Shown here: positions 25,301 to 35,572 of the stretch, piece by piece
Layout of the letters: each line of letters opens with the position of its first letter
How positions within the stretch are numbered: the stretch's first letter is position 1
DNA from: Amoebophrya sp. A120
Taxonomy: Eukaryota > Sar > Dinophyceae > Syndiniales > Amoebophryaceae
DNA: 64,000 nt
NCBI GenBank assembly: GCA_905178155.1
Contig: CAJINV010000002.1
Location: 4,465,538-4,529,537 of the forward strand
Reading direction: 5' to 3'
Made by a program: the position numbers and the translations under genes
Notes under the pieces: generated by a model
The model's input: the letters and a program-made list of their open reading frames with translations, nothing else
Database searches by the model: none
What the model was told of the DNA's origin: nothing

Positions 25301-27162
25301 GGTCAAGGTTAGTTCTTCGAAGATGAAAATGACCAGCATGAAGAAGATGGCAACTGCTGCTGCTCCGGAAAAGGCGCCGAAGCCCGCCCCGGTCATGAAG
25401 ATGGCGTCGATGAAAAAAACACCTTCTCCGATGAAAATGGCCATGGCCTCTGCTTCGATGAAAAAGATGGCCGCCGCAGCCCCGTCGATGAAGGCATCGG
25501 CTGTTTCAGTGTCGGAAATTTCGAAGAAGATGATGAGCAGCATGAAGATGGCAGCTTCAAAGCCGATGAAAGCAGTCGCGCCGCCTCCTCCGGCTATGAA
25601 AATGGTTTCTATGGGGAAAATGAAGGCTTCGCCTTCGGCTTCCACTCCGATGAAGATGGCAGCTGCCTCGTCTTCCAAAAAAGCGTCTGGCGTGTCGGTC
25701 TCCGAGACTGCGAAGAAGATGATGAGCAGTATGAAGATGATGGCTGCTCCCACACCCCCTCCGATGAAGATGTCGATGGCGATGAAAGCTAGTAAACCTG
25801 TATCACAGGAAAAAGTGTAGTTATCGTTGACGGTTTTCATAGATTGCAAAAATGCATGACAAATTTTGCCTAAAATCCGATGACGCATGACAAATTTTGG
25901 CACGTTTTGGAATCCATTTCTGCATCACAAATCCCGTTAAGGTTAACACTTTTTCCTGTGATAGCCTGTCGCTATGAAGAAGGAAGTGGCGAAGAAAGCG
26001 GTCGACATTTCGATTTCGGTTTCCAGTGCCGCGAAGGCAAAATCGCCGTGTGAATTGCAAATATGTCTGGGTCTGGAAGAGTGCAGGACTTGTCGTTGTC
26101 ATCCACATTTCGCATGACTCATGATGTCTGTGATGCATGCCCTAGCATCACAGACTTTTTGGCGGCATTCTGATGCTTATACTGCATGAGAGATGCCCTC
26201 TCCGTGTAGCAAGAAATGGACCTCTTTAATATTTGCTGATCATGCAATACAGATTCTGTGTAGAATCCCGAGGCTGCATCACAAGTTGCAACCATCCAGA
26301 CCCAGACACTTTTGCACTTGATACGCCGGTCATGAAAGCAACATCGCCGGTGATGAAAGCTGCAGCTGCGAAGAGTCCTGCCGTTATGAAGGCTAAAACA
26401 CCCATGAAGGCTAAAACACCTCCGCCGATGAAAGTGAAAACGACCGTGATAAAGTCCAGCGTGATGATATGGAAGCGTCAGGTTTGAAATCGTCAAAGTT
26501 GAAATAATCTGTAATGCATAAAATGCATGACCCGCGGTGCGTGTGTTGCAGAGCAGGCAAGTGAGGCCGATTGTAAGCCTGTTTGGGGTTACAGCTCGAG
26601 CTGCTAAAATAGCATGAGAAAATCGCTCTTCTTTGCCTAAACAGCATGACAAACTCGATTTAGGGACCACCGAAATTTGTCATGCGCCACTTGGCAACTG
26701 GGTTCCAACTGGCATCCATTTTATGCATGACAAATTATTTCAACTTTGTCGATTTCAACTCTGACACATCCATAGATGAAAAAGCCTGCGAAATCGCCGA
26801 TGAAGGCGCCGACACCAGCCATGAAAGCAAAATCGCCCATGAAGGCCCCCGCTCCACCAGCCATGAAAGCAAAATCCCCCATGAAGCAGGCTGCTACACC
26901 CGCAATGAAAGCTGCGCCACACCCGAAGTCGCCAGTGATGAAATCCGCAGCGAGCAGCAGTTCTTCTTCAAGCTCGTCGTCGAAAGGCGGGAAAAAGGAC
27001 ACAGACTGGCTCACGGTTTTGTTCAAGAAGATCAACAAGTCGGGCTCCGGCGCGCTGAATTACAAGGAATTCTTGAACGCGGCGAAGGGAAAGAACAGCA
27101 AGGACGGAAAATTGCTTACGGCGTTGACCTCAAGGGTAAAGAACGAGGGGAAGAAAAAGTAA
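22351..27162 (+). CDS. Gene 5: ankyrin protein with long Met/Lys repeat region
   Basis: Six exons (22351-22715, 22964-23480, 23658-25800, 25969-26048, 26329-26467, 26780-27162) total 3,627 nt, 1,208 aa plus TAA; all five gaps are introners. Residues about 160-172 (GKTALHLACLSG) and 195-207 (NDGRTALDIALDQ) are ankyrin-type repeats, a protein-binding fold. From roughly residue 545 to 1,145 the chain is almost only Met, Lys, Ala, Ser, Pro with units such as MKKM, SMAKM and SPMKAKSP, strongly basic. The last 55 residues form a small separate block with an EF-hand-like stretch (NKSGSGALNYKEFL) lacking the usual first acidic ligand. A chromatin or nucleic-acid binding role, or metal binding by Met motifs, are both possible inferences. 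Antisense of this region is also open, but only as a shadow of the repeats. Confidence 0.8.
22716..22958. mobile_element. Introner, family E, gene 5
   Basis: TATGGCGTTCTCAAACG to GAGAACGCCATA; direct repeat TGGGA. Joins KSEYW to DNHAFSN. Confidence 0.92.
23481..23652. mobile_element. Introner, family C, gene 5
   Basis: Direct repeat ACATG/GCATG. Joins GSPTDM to MVRIKDS. Confidence 0.92.
25801..25963. mobile_element. Introner, family C, gene 5
   Basis: Direct repeat ACCTG/GCCTG. Lies within the Met/Lys repeats; joins MKASKP to VAMKKEV. Confidence 0.92.
26049..26323. mobile_element. Introner, family B, gene 5
   Basis: Left tip degenerated to TGTGAATTGC. Direct repeat CGCCG is intact. Joins AKAKSP to VMKATSP. 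Confidence 0.88.
26468..26774. mobile_element. Introner, family D, gene 5
   Basis: Direct repeat GATGA. Joins VIKSSVM to KKPAKSP. Confidence 0.92.
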
Positions 27163-28595
27163 GTAAGCGCCACGGCCACTCACGGCGGCGTGCGATTGAA
27201 GTATTATTAGGTTATGTACGGACAACATTTGAATGATGAGTTTGAATTTTGTATTAAGTGTTTTTATTTCATCTGTATGATTTCTTTTGTAAAGGCAAGC
27301 TACACAAGTTTTGTGTCCTCTTCGAGGAAGTAAAGAGGAGCACGCCAAAGCATTCAAGCCTTATCGTGGACAGTAAAATTCTAAATCCGAGCTATCTTCG
27401 CTATTGCCGTTTTTTTATGAATTTAAACAACACACTTTTATGTTAATGTTTACAGCACGCATGACGCTGTACTTGTCACGAGCGGACCGCATGTTTTTTC
27501 AGTTTTAACAAGCAACACAATTACAACCAGTATCGAAACCTCCGATGAATTACAGAACTTCATATCGAAATCGAGCATATTTTCAACATAATTACCGTTA
27601 CGAGCATTCATTTTTGGTCTTGTCAAGAATCTTGACAGGACGCACTGATTTGTTTTCAAAAACTTACCATATAGGGAGGTCTCGCAGGGGGCCGTACCAA
27701 AAATATTATACTTCTGTAGAAATACCGTCTGGATCTGGTTTATTGCAATGTAGTAGGAGGTTCACAAAAAATCATCTACAACCAGGTCGAGAGGTCAGAA
27801 TTGTCACAAGCGGAAAAAGTAATAAAAACTCAAAATTTCACTTTTACCCGAAATAACGCACGTCTGGCACACTGTAAAAAATCTGGCTACAACGCTCCGA
27901 CGGCGGATTTGATTGAAATTTCCCGCAAGGTCGAAAGATGAACCTGCACTTCTGATGAAAAAAATATAAAAAACAAAACGCCGGTGCCCGGAGCTGACAA
28001 GGCTACTTTAACAGACGACCCCGTGAGCAGGATATGTTGATCAGGTCTGTGTAAATCTCACGGATGATAAATTTGTTCCGCACTGGAGCTGTGGATGTGG
28101 TGATGATTGCGTTGCAGTTGCTTCACAGCACTGTGTGCTGTTGTCTACGTCTAGTGAATTACTTTCCGACATTTCTTCAATCCCAGCAACACAGCGACCA
28201 AGCAATAGTACTGCCAATGTGAATGTCTTGATGAGCGACGTAATTAAGGGGGTAGAAGATTGAGCAGGCACCATATTTGTGCACGACACGGAAAGTACCG
28301 CCGTAAAAATGCACGATACAGTAGCTAAAGTAATTCTACCATCTGGAAATTGAGTGTTGTGGTAGCAGCTGTTGAGTAAAGTCTTTTTTTCATACGTCAT
28401 GTTCAGTAGCCCCATTCTTTGCACAAGAATATCAGTGATCTTAAGTAAACCGTTGTGGTTGCTCCATGAAGGAGAGCCATCGGCAGATACCGAAAAGAAC
28501 GACATCACACCACCTAGGTTTGTTGACGAAAATTGCAAGAACGGGCGTTATTCGCCAAAAGTCTCAACAGTCATAAAAAAGAGAAAATCAAGTAA
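27163..28595. other. Intergenic between genes 5 and 6
   Basis: A/T-rich, no introners. Contains only the weak minus ORF noted at 28041-28538 and a weak plus ORF at 27545-27856. Confidence 0.5.
28041..28538 (-). CDS. Weak candidate ORF on minus strand, about 165 codons
   Basis: Open frame with two hydrophobic stretches and several Cys, between genes 5 and 6. The frame starts at TTG; the first ATG is about 12 codons in (MSFFSVSADG). No recognised family, no introner. Could be a small membrane protein or chance. Confidence 0.3.
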   Translation of the reverse strand: MQFSSTNLGGVMSFFSVSADGSPSWSNHNGLLKITDILVQRMGLLNMTYEKKTLLNSCYHNTQFPDGRITLATVSCIFTAVLSVSCTNMVPAQSSTPLITSLIKTFTLAVLLLGRCVAGIEEMSESNSLDVDNSTQCCEATATQSSPHPQLQCGTNLSSVRFTQT

Positions 28596-31500
28596 ATGGG
28601 TAGTCACGAGCACTCGCACGGCGAGAAATCCGCCCACGCGCACGTGCACGGTTATTTCGCCAAGCAGGGTTTCGGGCACAACCACAACGCAGCCGGGAAG
28701 ACCAAGCATAAAGACGGCGCAGGGATAAACAACAGGGATTTGACCGAGCAATTGCTGGAAGTGGAGGAGATTGAAGATTTAACGCAAGATAATGTACAAC
28801 TTCCATCTCCGACCACTGCAACAAAACAGAAACACGATCATGGGCACAGCCATGGTCAGCACAAGAAGCCGGGGCACAGTCACAGCCACGGGGAAGCAGG
28901 TGCCGACAAAAAGATGCCAGAACTGGTCTTAGTTCCGGTCGTGAATAAACCCGCGCCGGTAGCTACCTGGCCTGCAGATTCCACTGCAAACGATCACCAC
29001 GCACACAGCAACCCCAGCGATCTCTCTTCAGAGGAAAAAGACGAAGCGAAACGACTCCGACTGTCCATTGGCTTCTATCACAGGAAAAAGTGTTAACGTT
29101 AACGGTTTTCACAGATTGCAGTCATGCATCACAAATGTAGCCCAATATGCATGCTATGCATGACAAATTCTGACACGTCTTGCGATGCATTTCTGCATCA
29201 CAAATTCCGTTAACGTTAACACTTTTTCTTGTGATAGCTTCGCGCTCTTCTTCATGCTGTGTGAATTGTTCGGTGGGTACATCGCGAACTCCGTGGCGAT
29301 CATGACCGACGCGGCACACTTACTAGCCGATGTTGGTGGGTTGTTTGTCTCGTTGATGGCGGTTTCTTGGACGAGTAGGATTGCAACAGAGGAGTACACC
29401 TATGGATACCACCAAGCGGAAATCGTCGGGGCGTTTTTGTCCATCGCAATGGTCTGGATTTTAACCGGCGGGCTGATTGTCGAAGCGTGGGAAAGGTATT
29501 TATTATGTATTAAACGATGATGTTGATGTTCGGTGAGAACGATGTAGTTGACGCGCACTACCATTTCTTGCAACATATTTGTATGGAGGAAACAACGCTC
29601 GAAGTCACAGCGTGGAGATGAAATATTTTGGATGAGCAGTCAATGATTGAAGATTCATCTGGAAACACCATCAACACGACAGGATACAAAATCCAGCGGA
29701 AATTCGTGGCGATTTGATGTTTGGAATAGCAACGCTTGGCCTGATAGTCAATCTGATTCTCTTCAAACTCCTCGGTCACAACCACGGCCACGGCGGGGGC
29801 CATGGACATTCTCATGGCGGTTCTGCGCACGGACACGCTTGTGCTGCGTCGTCCCATGGACACTCGCATGGCAAATCATCTTCACATGGACACTCACACG
29901 AGGCAGCAGGACATGGACATTCGCACGGGAAAAAAAAGGCGGAGTCCGACCATGGTGATCATGACTGTTGCGGCCACGATCACGGTGGAGGCGACCACGA
30001 TCATGGTCATTCACACGGCGCCGGGGGACACGGTCACTCGCACGGTAGTCACGGAAATAATCACGGACATTCTCACTCATCCCACTCACATGGCGACAAA
30101 AAACATCACGCCCATCACGAAGACGACCACGATTTAGAAAAAGGCCCATTAACGGACTATTTGAAGAAAGATGGGGGTAAACGTAAACAACACGCCACTC
30201 AGGCCGGCGCATCCGCAGGTACTTCTAGTAAAAAAACTACCGCGAGAACTATTACAACTACAACTTCTTCCCCTTACAACTACTGTACTCATCAAAACAA
30301 CACTGCTTTTACAACGGCGCGGCAGTGGCAAAAAGCGAGCGCGCGGTGGCCTCTGGCAAGCGCTCTCTGGCAAGCAAGGCAGGTCGCGAGGTTCTGTGCG
30401 AAAGGAAGTGGAGGCTAGTTCGCTAGGGCGCCCGACTGCTGCTGCTGTTCTTGCGCCGCTGCGCCCAGGATCGTGCGGGATGAAATAGGATGGTGGACAG
30501 GGAAATTATGGGCATGAGGAAACTGGCCGACAAAAAGCTCCTGCAGCGAAGATGTCACTGGCATCATGCAAACCCTGCTGGCTAGCGCGACGTCTACGGA
30601 AAAAATCGTCCCGCTGCCGCCGCTGCTGCTGCTGCGCCCTAAGTAAAAGTAGCGCTTTTTCCCTCCCGTCAAATGTAAAACTACATCGTTTCTACACGTG
30701 CATGTCTCGAAAAAAACATGCTTTATTGATCAAAAATCGTCAAACTCAACCTAAAATCAAACACTAAGGAGGGGCTGAATCGGTGGAGCTTGTGGCAACT
30801 GGCAATAGTACCAAGCACGGGCAACATGAACATGGACACTCCCACGGAGGAGGACCATCCGCTGCGCACAAGCACGACCATGGCCACAGTCACAGTCACG
30901 GTCACCACGGGCATCATCACAGCGACCACGGCCATTCCCACGGAACTACTCCTGCTGCACCTCCCGCCCCGGCAAGCTCCTCTGCAGAAGAGACTTTCTT
31001 CTCTTCCTCTTCCTCCTCCAAAGCGACAAACAACGACCACGGCCACAGTCACGGCGCCCATAACCACCACAAGAACTCCTCCGACGAGCACGACGAAGTT
31101 GACGAGCCAATCGACCACGAGGCCCAGTATCAACTGCAAGTATGTCTAAGTAGGTCTGGAAGGATGCAACGTTTGTCATGCTTGTCTGGCATGACTGAAG
31201 AGTTTGTGACGCGTGTCCAACAAGAGTAGAGATAGACCCTTTCTCTTGTGATGAAAAAACGCAGCCTGTGCTGCGGAAAGCGCAACACTGACCCGCGCAA
31301 ATATTTCTCATGCGTGACTCTGCATTACAGAGCATTCACCATTCACGACTCAGCATTACAGGTTTCCAGACCCAGACATATTTGCAATCCATACCCAGCA
31401 GTCCCTAGCCATGCGAGCGGCGTTCATCCACGTAATAGGAGACTTAATCCAGTCCGTCGGGGTCATCATCGCGGGGGCGTTGATCTACTTGAAGCCGATC

Positions 31501-32699
31501 AACATCGGCTACACGGAATATGACAGTGCACAACTCCCCCTCGTTCTCATTTCTCATGCAAAATCGACAATTCCAGCGGGTGCAGCCTTGTATCACTGTT
31601 ATGCATGACAAATTGTTCCGGAAGCTGATGAAACAGTACTACTACGCTAGGCTAGGCTAAGGAACTTGTCATGCACTGGCTCCACGTGTGGTGGTGTTTG
31701 TATTGCTGTTCATGCCATAGTACAAATGAGGGGGAGAGGAGGCAGTTGTGCACTTTTATACGGAAAACGGGGTGTCGAATTGGAACTACGCCGACCCAAT
31801 GTGCACATTCCTCTTCGCGGTTTTGGTTTTATTAACCACGATACGTATTGCAAAAATATCGTACTAGTATAAATTGCATTACAAATTTTGGCAAGAAGGA
31901 AAGTGGAATTTGTAATGCTGTTTGCCTTGGGAAAAAAAATTGTCATGCATATTTGCAATTAGTACGAATACGATACTTTTGCACAGGATACACGAAAGAC
32001 ACGGCGGTGGGGATTCTCGACTCGGTGATGATGAAGTCACCGGCAAATCTCTCCACGAAGAAGGTGAAAAGAGCGCTGGAGCAAGCGTCGAAACACGTTT
32101 CCTGTATTCACGACGTGCACCTTATCCACAGAAAAAAACACGACCCATCCCCATCCAATTTGTGATGCAAAACACGAATAGAGTCCTTCTCCTTTGTTTG
32201 TCATACAGAAAATGGATGGCGGTGGATTTATTTTTTCTGTGGATACACATCTGGTCTGTCGGAACGATGCCGTGTTTCACCTGTCATGCGGTGGTGGAGT
32301 CTGGGGATTACTGTGGAGAGGTGTTGCGGGATTTAACCAACATGCTGGAGGAGAAATTCGGGATTTATGCATTGCAAAAGTATCGTACTAAGTAGTAGTA
32401 ATCGCGTTACAAATTCACTCAGCATGGTGCCAAAGAAATAGAATTTGTCATGATGTTTTACCTTAAGAAGAAGATCTGTCATGATGCATAATTGCAATTA
32501 CTACGAATGCGATTATACTTTTGCAATGCATAGGATTGAGCACACGACGATTCAGCTGGAAGTCGAGGGGGAATTTGACCACACACAGGAGAAGTACGGG
32601 GGAATACACGGGCAAACGGACTTCCACACGAATGAGTGCTGCCGGTTGAGCTCGCCAAGCGGGTCGGTCAAGGTTTCCTCGTCGCCGGTGGAAGTGTAG
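28596..32699 (+). CDS. Gene 6: CDF/ZnT-type zinc transporter
   Basis: Nine exons (28596-29075, 29242-29495, 29653-30176, 30769-31127, 31399-31518, 31766-31841, 31996-32122, 32251-32365, 32538-32699) total 2,217 nt: 738 aa plus TAG. Six gaps are introners, two are GT-AG introns. The family is clear: the first metal-site helix reads TDAAHLLAD (His about 186, Asp about 190) and the second FIHVIGD (His about 550, Asp about 554), the HxxxD pair of zinc-transporting members. [12 protein letters not shown] and ADPMCTFLF match other conserved helices, and the C-terminus has the cytosolic ferredoxin-like domain ([18 protein letters not shown]). Predicted role is Zn2+/H+ exchange moving zinc out of the cytosol. 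The His-rich loop between helices IV and V is exceptional, some 230 residues of HGHSHG-type repeats (CAT/CAC-rich 29780-31130), and the N-terminus is also His-rich. Confidence 0.93.
29076..29236. mobile_element. Introner, family C, gene 6
   Basis: Direct repeat GCTTC. Interrupts the first membrane helix; joins RLSIGF to ALFFMLC. Confidence 0.93.
30177..30768 (+). other. 592-bp GT-AG intron splitting the His-rich loop of gene 6
   Basis: Donor GTAAAC after GATGGGG, acceptor CTAAG before GAGGGGCTG. No introner arms seen inside. His-rich coding resumes directly after it, so the two halves of the loop are separate exons. Confidence 0.8.
31128..31393. mobile_element. Introner, family B, gene 6
   Basis: Direct repeat CCCAG. 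Sits between the His-rich loop and the second HxxxD helix (EAQ to QSLAMRAAF). Confidence 0.92.
31519..31760. mobile_element. Introner, family K-like, gene 6
   Basis: TATGACAGTGCACAACTCCC and complementary right end with TGTGCACTTTTATA. Direct repeat CGGAA. Joins NIGYTE to NGVSNW. Confidence 0.88.
31842..31990. mobile_element. Introner, family A, gene 6
   Basis: Direct repeat CACGA. Joins VLVLLTT to KDTAVGI at the end of the last membrane helix. Confidence 0.92.
32123..32245. mobile_element. Introner, family G, gene 6
   Basis: Only 123 bp. TATCCACAGAAAAAAAC to TTTTTTCTGTGGATA; direct repeat CACCT/CACAT. Joins CIHDVH to LWS or IWS, depending on which repeat copy is kept. Confidence 0.9.
32366..32532. 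mobile_element. Introner, family A, gene 6
   Basis: Direct repeat GGATT. Joins EEKFGI to EHTTIQLE. Confidence 0.92.
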
Positions 32700-33429
32700 T
32701 TTGGAACGACGACGACAACGAGGAGCTTCCGGATAAGTCGACAGAAAGAGGGGCGGCGCGAAGTAGACGGTGGTATTGCAGAGGAAGCAGATAACTACAG
32801 ATGAAGATTCTCATTCTTGTTATCATCGAGAGTGATTCGTTCAAAGTGGTAGTGGTTGTTTGACTTGTTCACACGAAATAGCAGTACTTACGTAGGAAAC
32901 ATGAGGAGCAGCTGTACTTTTATTACAAAAGCAGCAGGACTACAAACAGTAACAGTTTGAGTTTTGGTTTTCCAACTTCTAAAACGAAAAATTACGCTTT
33001 TATGTTTCTTGAGTGGTTATTTTGGTTTTCGTTTTTCAAAAGAATTCAGACACAGACGCACTGTAAAACTTTTGATGAAGAACCTCGATGGTTTCATTCA
33101 CTTATTCGAATCTGACGCGAACAAGTGAAAATGGAAAATCTTCTCAGCCCTGAGGCCGGACCCTTAACTGTGACACAGCAAAGAGTCAGCACGTATGTGC
33201 TAGTTTGCGAGAAGAAGTGACCGATGGGCACGATAAGCCGTTCTTCAATCTGGCGCCAGCATTTATTCCCGGACACAACTACAACAAACAAGATAAGAAA
33301 GGCGCGTAGTACGCAGATAAAGGCTCAACCGGCCGTGCTGTCGCAGTGGTTGCTTTCCGAAGAAGTAGTCGGATGTTCGTTCTTGGATTAGATCCGGAAA
33401 TATTATATTCTTTTGTCGTGATCATTCTT
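32700..33429. other. 3' flank of gene 6
   Basis: A/T-rich sequence with no supported feature. Confidence 0.4.
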
Positions 33430-35010
33430 TGTAGCTCCGCCGCAACGTGTCGCCATAAATCGAGCCACCGTCGAGGTTCCGAAGGTGGGCGAGGGCGTTG
33501 ACCCCCCCGCGGCCCCGGGCGTAGCGCAGCGGGCCGTAGCGAGCGGCAGGGATGTCGGTGTGCAACACCTCGGGGGAATGGGGTGCTCTGGCCTACCCCG
33601 GCGAAAGCGTCGCGCCGGTCTGAGATATGCGAGCGACCGAGCGCTAGGCTTTTGCCGCTTCCTCGCATTCGTTGGCACGAGCATCGCCATGCGCCCCGCG
33701 CCTGCGTGTATTCATGGGGGGGGGGCGCATATTGGCCGGAACCCGGGGGCGAGCAATCAGCGCAGCCAAGACGGTGGGGAGCGCGATGGAAGCGTTTGCC
33801 GGTTTGGCATTTCAGGCGACCAGGGTCGGCGCCGCCCGCGCGGGGGGCCGGCCGGGATCGACCCGCCCGAGGCCCGCCGGCGACGCGTGTCTCTCTCTGC
33901 CCCTGGGTGGTTCGTTGGGCCCGGGGCCTTGTGGTTGTTCCGCCTGGTTCCAAAGCCCGGGCGGCCGCGCCCTCGGCCGGATCTGGGGTTGGTATGTAGG
34001 CAACCAACGAACCCCCCACCGGGGCCGGCCGGCCCGGGCCGGCAGAGCCGGCAGGGCTGGCTCGCTGCAACTGGGGGGGGGGGCGGGCGGTTCCGCGCCG
34101 CCCGGCCCCGGGGGCGGGCCTGCCGGCCTGCGCCCGCTCTGGAAGCCCAGGCAGCGTCGCAGCGGGGCCCGCGCGCGCCCGCAGTTTGTTTGTCGTCGGG
34201 GGGGCGGGGCGCCCGCCACCCTCCATTCAGCGAAGGTTGGTAGGCGGCGCGCGCGGGGCTGGCGTTCCGTCTCCGAATATATAACGATATCAAAGACGCT
34301 GACGCCGGGGAAGATTTGCTGAATTGCTAAAACGGCCTCGCAGTTTCGGCGTTTGACCGACAGGCGTCTGCGGGTGTGTTTCGCGAGCTCCTTCAGAAGT
34401 CCGACGCGTTCCTGTTTGTCTGGCAAGGCGCGCCGCGCCTTCTGAGCAGCATGCGTGGGGGGTTGGCAGGCGCCCGATGGGCCGCCGGCCCGAGCCGGGC
34501 GAGAGAGCGGGCGCGTGGTGGATTCATTGCCCCCGCGGTGCTGCCTGCAGTGCAGGCCCCCCGCCCCCTCCCGCGCGCCCGCTTGCCTGGCGGCCTTGGT
34601 GCCCGCCGCCCGCCCCCCCCGCCCCTTTTGGCAGGCGCCCGCCATTCTGCCCGGGCCGGGTCGTCGGCTTCGTTTGTATGTTGGTTGGCGTGCAAAGTCC
34701 TCTGCTTTTTGTTCGGCGGGCTACCAAGGGCGCTGGGCAGAGAAGTAGCTGGCGCGGCCGGTGTTTCGTGTTGCCGCGGTCTCTCTAGCGTATTGGCATG
34801 CCCACCAACACGCCGTGGGCTGCGCCTGTGTTAGATTAAAGCAGCCAGTACACCAATCCGGGGGTTGGAATGGGGTAGCGCCGCCCTCGTCGTTTGCTCC
34901 TAGTGTGCGTGGTTGCCAGCGAGGCAGGTTTCGCTTGCAGGCCCTTCCCGTCCTGAGTGCCCCGGTGTCGGCTTGCCTGCGTGAAGGCAAATCTTAGCTT
35001 GCCGCCCGGA
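33430..35010. other. GC-rich island between genes 6 and 7
   Basis: About 1.6 kb far richer in G and C than the surroundings, with G runs of nine or more near 33716 and 34075. Long open frames occur on several frames of both strands, as expected from GC content. One minus stretch near 34250-34440 (LPDKQERVGLLKELAKHTRR) has more protein-like composition. No family recognised and no introners inside. Confidence 0.6.
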
Positions 35011-35035
35011 CGAGGGTGGCGAGCTCATCGACCCT

Positions 35036-35227
35036 ATGAGCAGCAGTGGCAGCAGCTATGAGTCGCAAGAAAAGCTTGGCGCACCCAGCACATGCAATGC
35101 CCCGCACTTCTGGCTCTTGTGTGATCGATGTGGCGTGTTCTGTTTGGTCGGTCGGAAATCGGCAGTCAGCGGCGCTTCCGATGGGTGTGTGCGCTGGAGA
35201 GAACCCTTGCCCAATCTCAGTTTGTAG
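35036..35227 (+). CDS. Weak candidate short ORF, 63 codons
   Basis: ATG to TAG frame after the GC-rich island. It contains LLCDRCGVFC, a CxxC-like cluster, but is too short to call a zinc finger. Low confidence. Confidence 0.15.
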   Translation: MSSSGSSYESQEKLGAPSTCNAPHFWLLCDRCGVFCLVGRKSAVSGASDGCVRWREPLPNLSL

Positions 35228-35572
35228 TGGTATGCTTTTGGAATTCGCCTAATTAGTGAGCAGTTTTTTAGGGCGGTACTGGCAAGTGCGCGAGCTGCTC
35301 GGCATGCAAAGTAGTCGCCGAGGACCGTGCTCGTCTATAGTACTACCAGCGAGGAGGAATATCGAATCCCCGCCAAAATGCAAGCGCGAGCGAAGATGTA
35401 GCAAAAATTCAAGCAAAAAAATTTGAAGTTTGAGCGAAGCATCAGCGGAAAGAAAATTTCCCACAGCTAGCGCTCAAAGTAGACCACCCGTCTCGTCACC
35501 AGCTTTGCTAGTAAGCTGTGGTCTGGGAAGATTTTCGTGCTGGAAAACCGGTTCTTCTAAAACATCATCACC

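Noticed and set aside
23948-25903. 651-codon open frame on the minus strand
   Set aside because: It is the complement of the Met/Lys repeat region of gene 5 (ATG/AAG codons give CAT/CTT, free of stops). Gene 5 is supported by frame-true introners.
29558-30212. Antisense and shifted frames over the His-rich exon
   Set aside because: Shadows of the CAT/CAC repeats of the zinc transporter.
33279-34645. Overlapping open frames of up to 315 codons
   Set aside because: High GC content removes stop codons on all frames; composition is Pro/Arg/Gly/Ala throughout with no domain.
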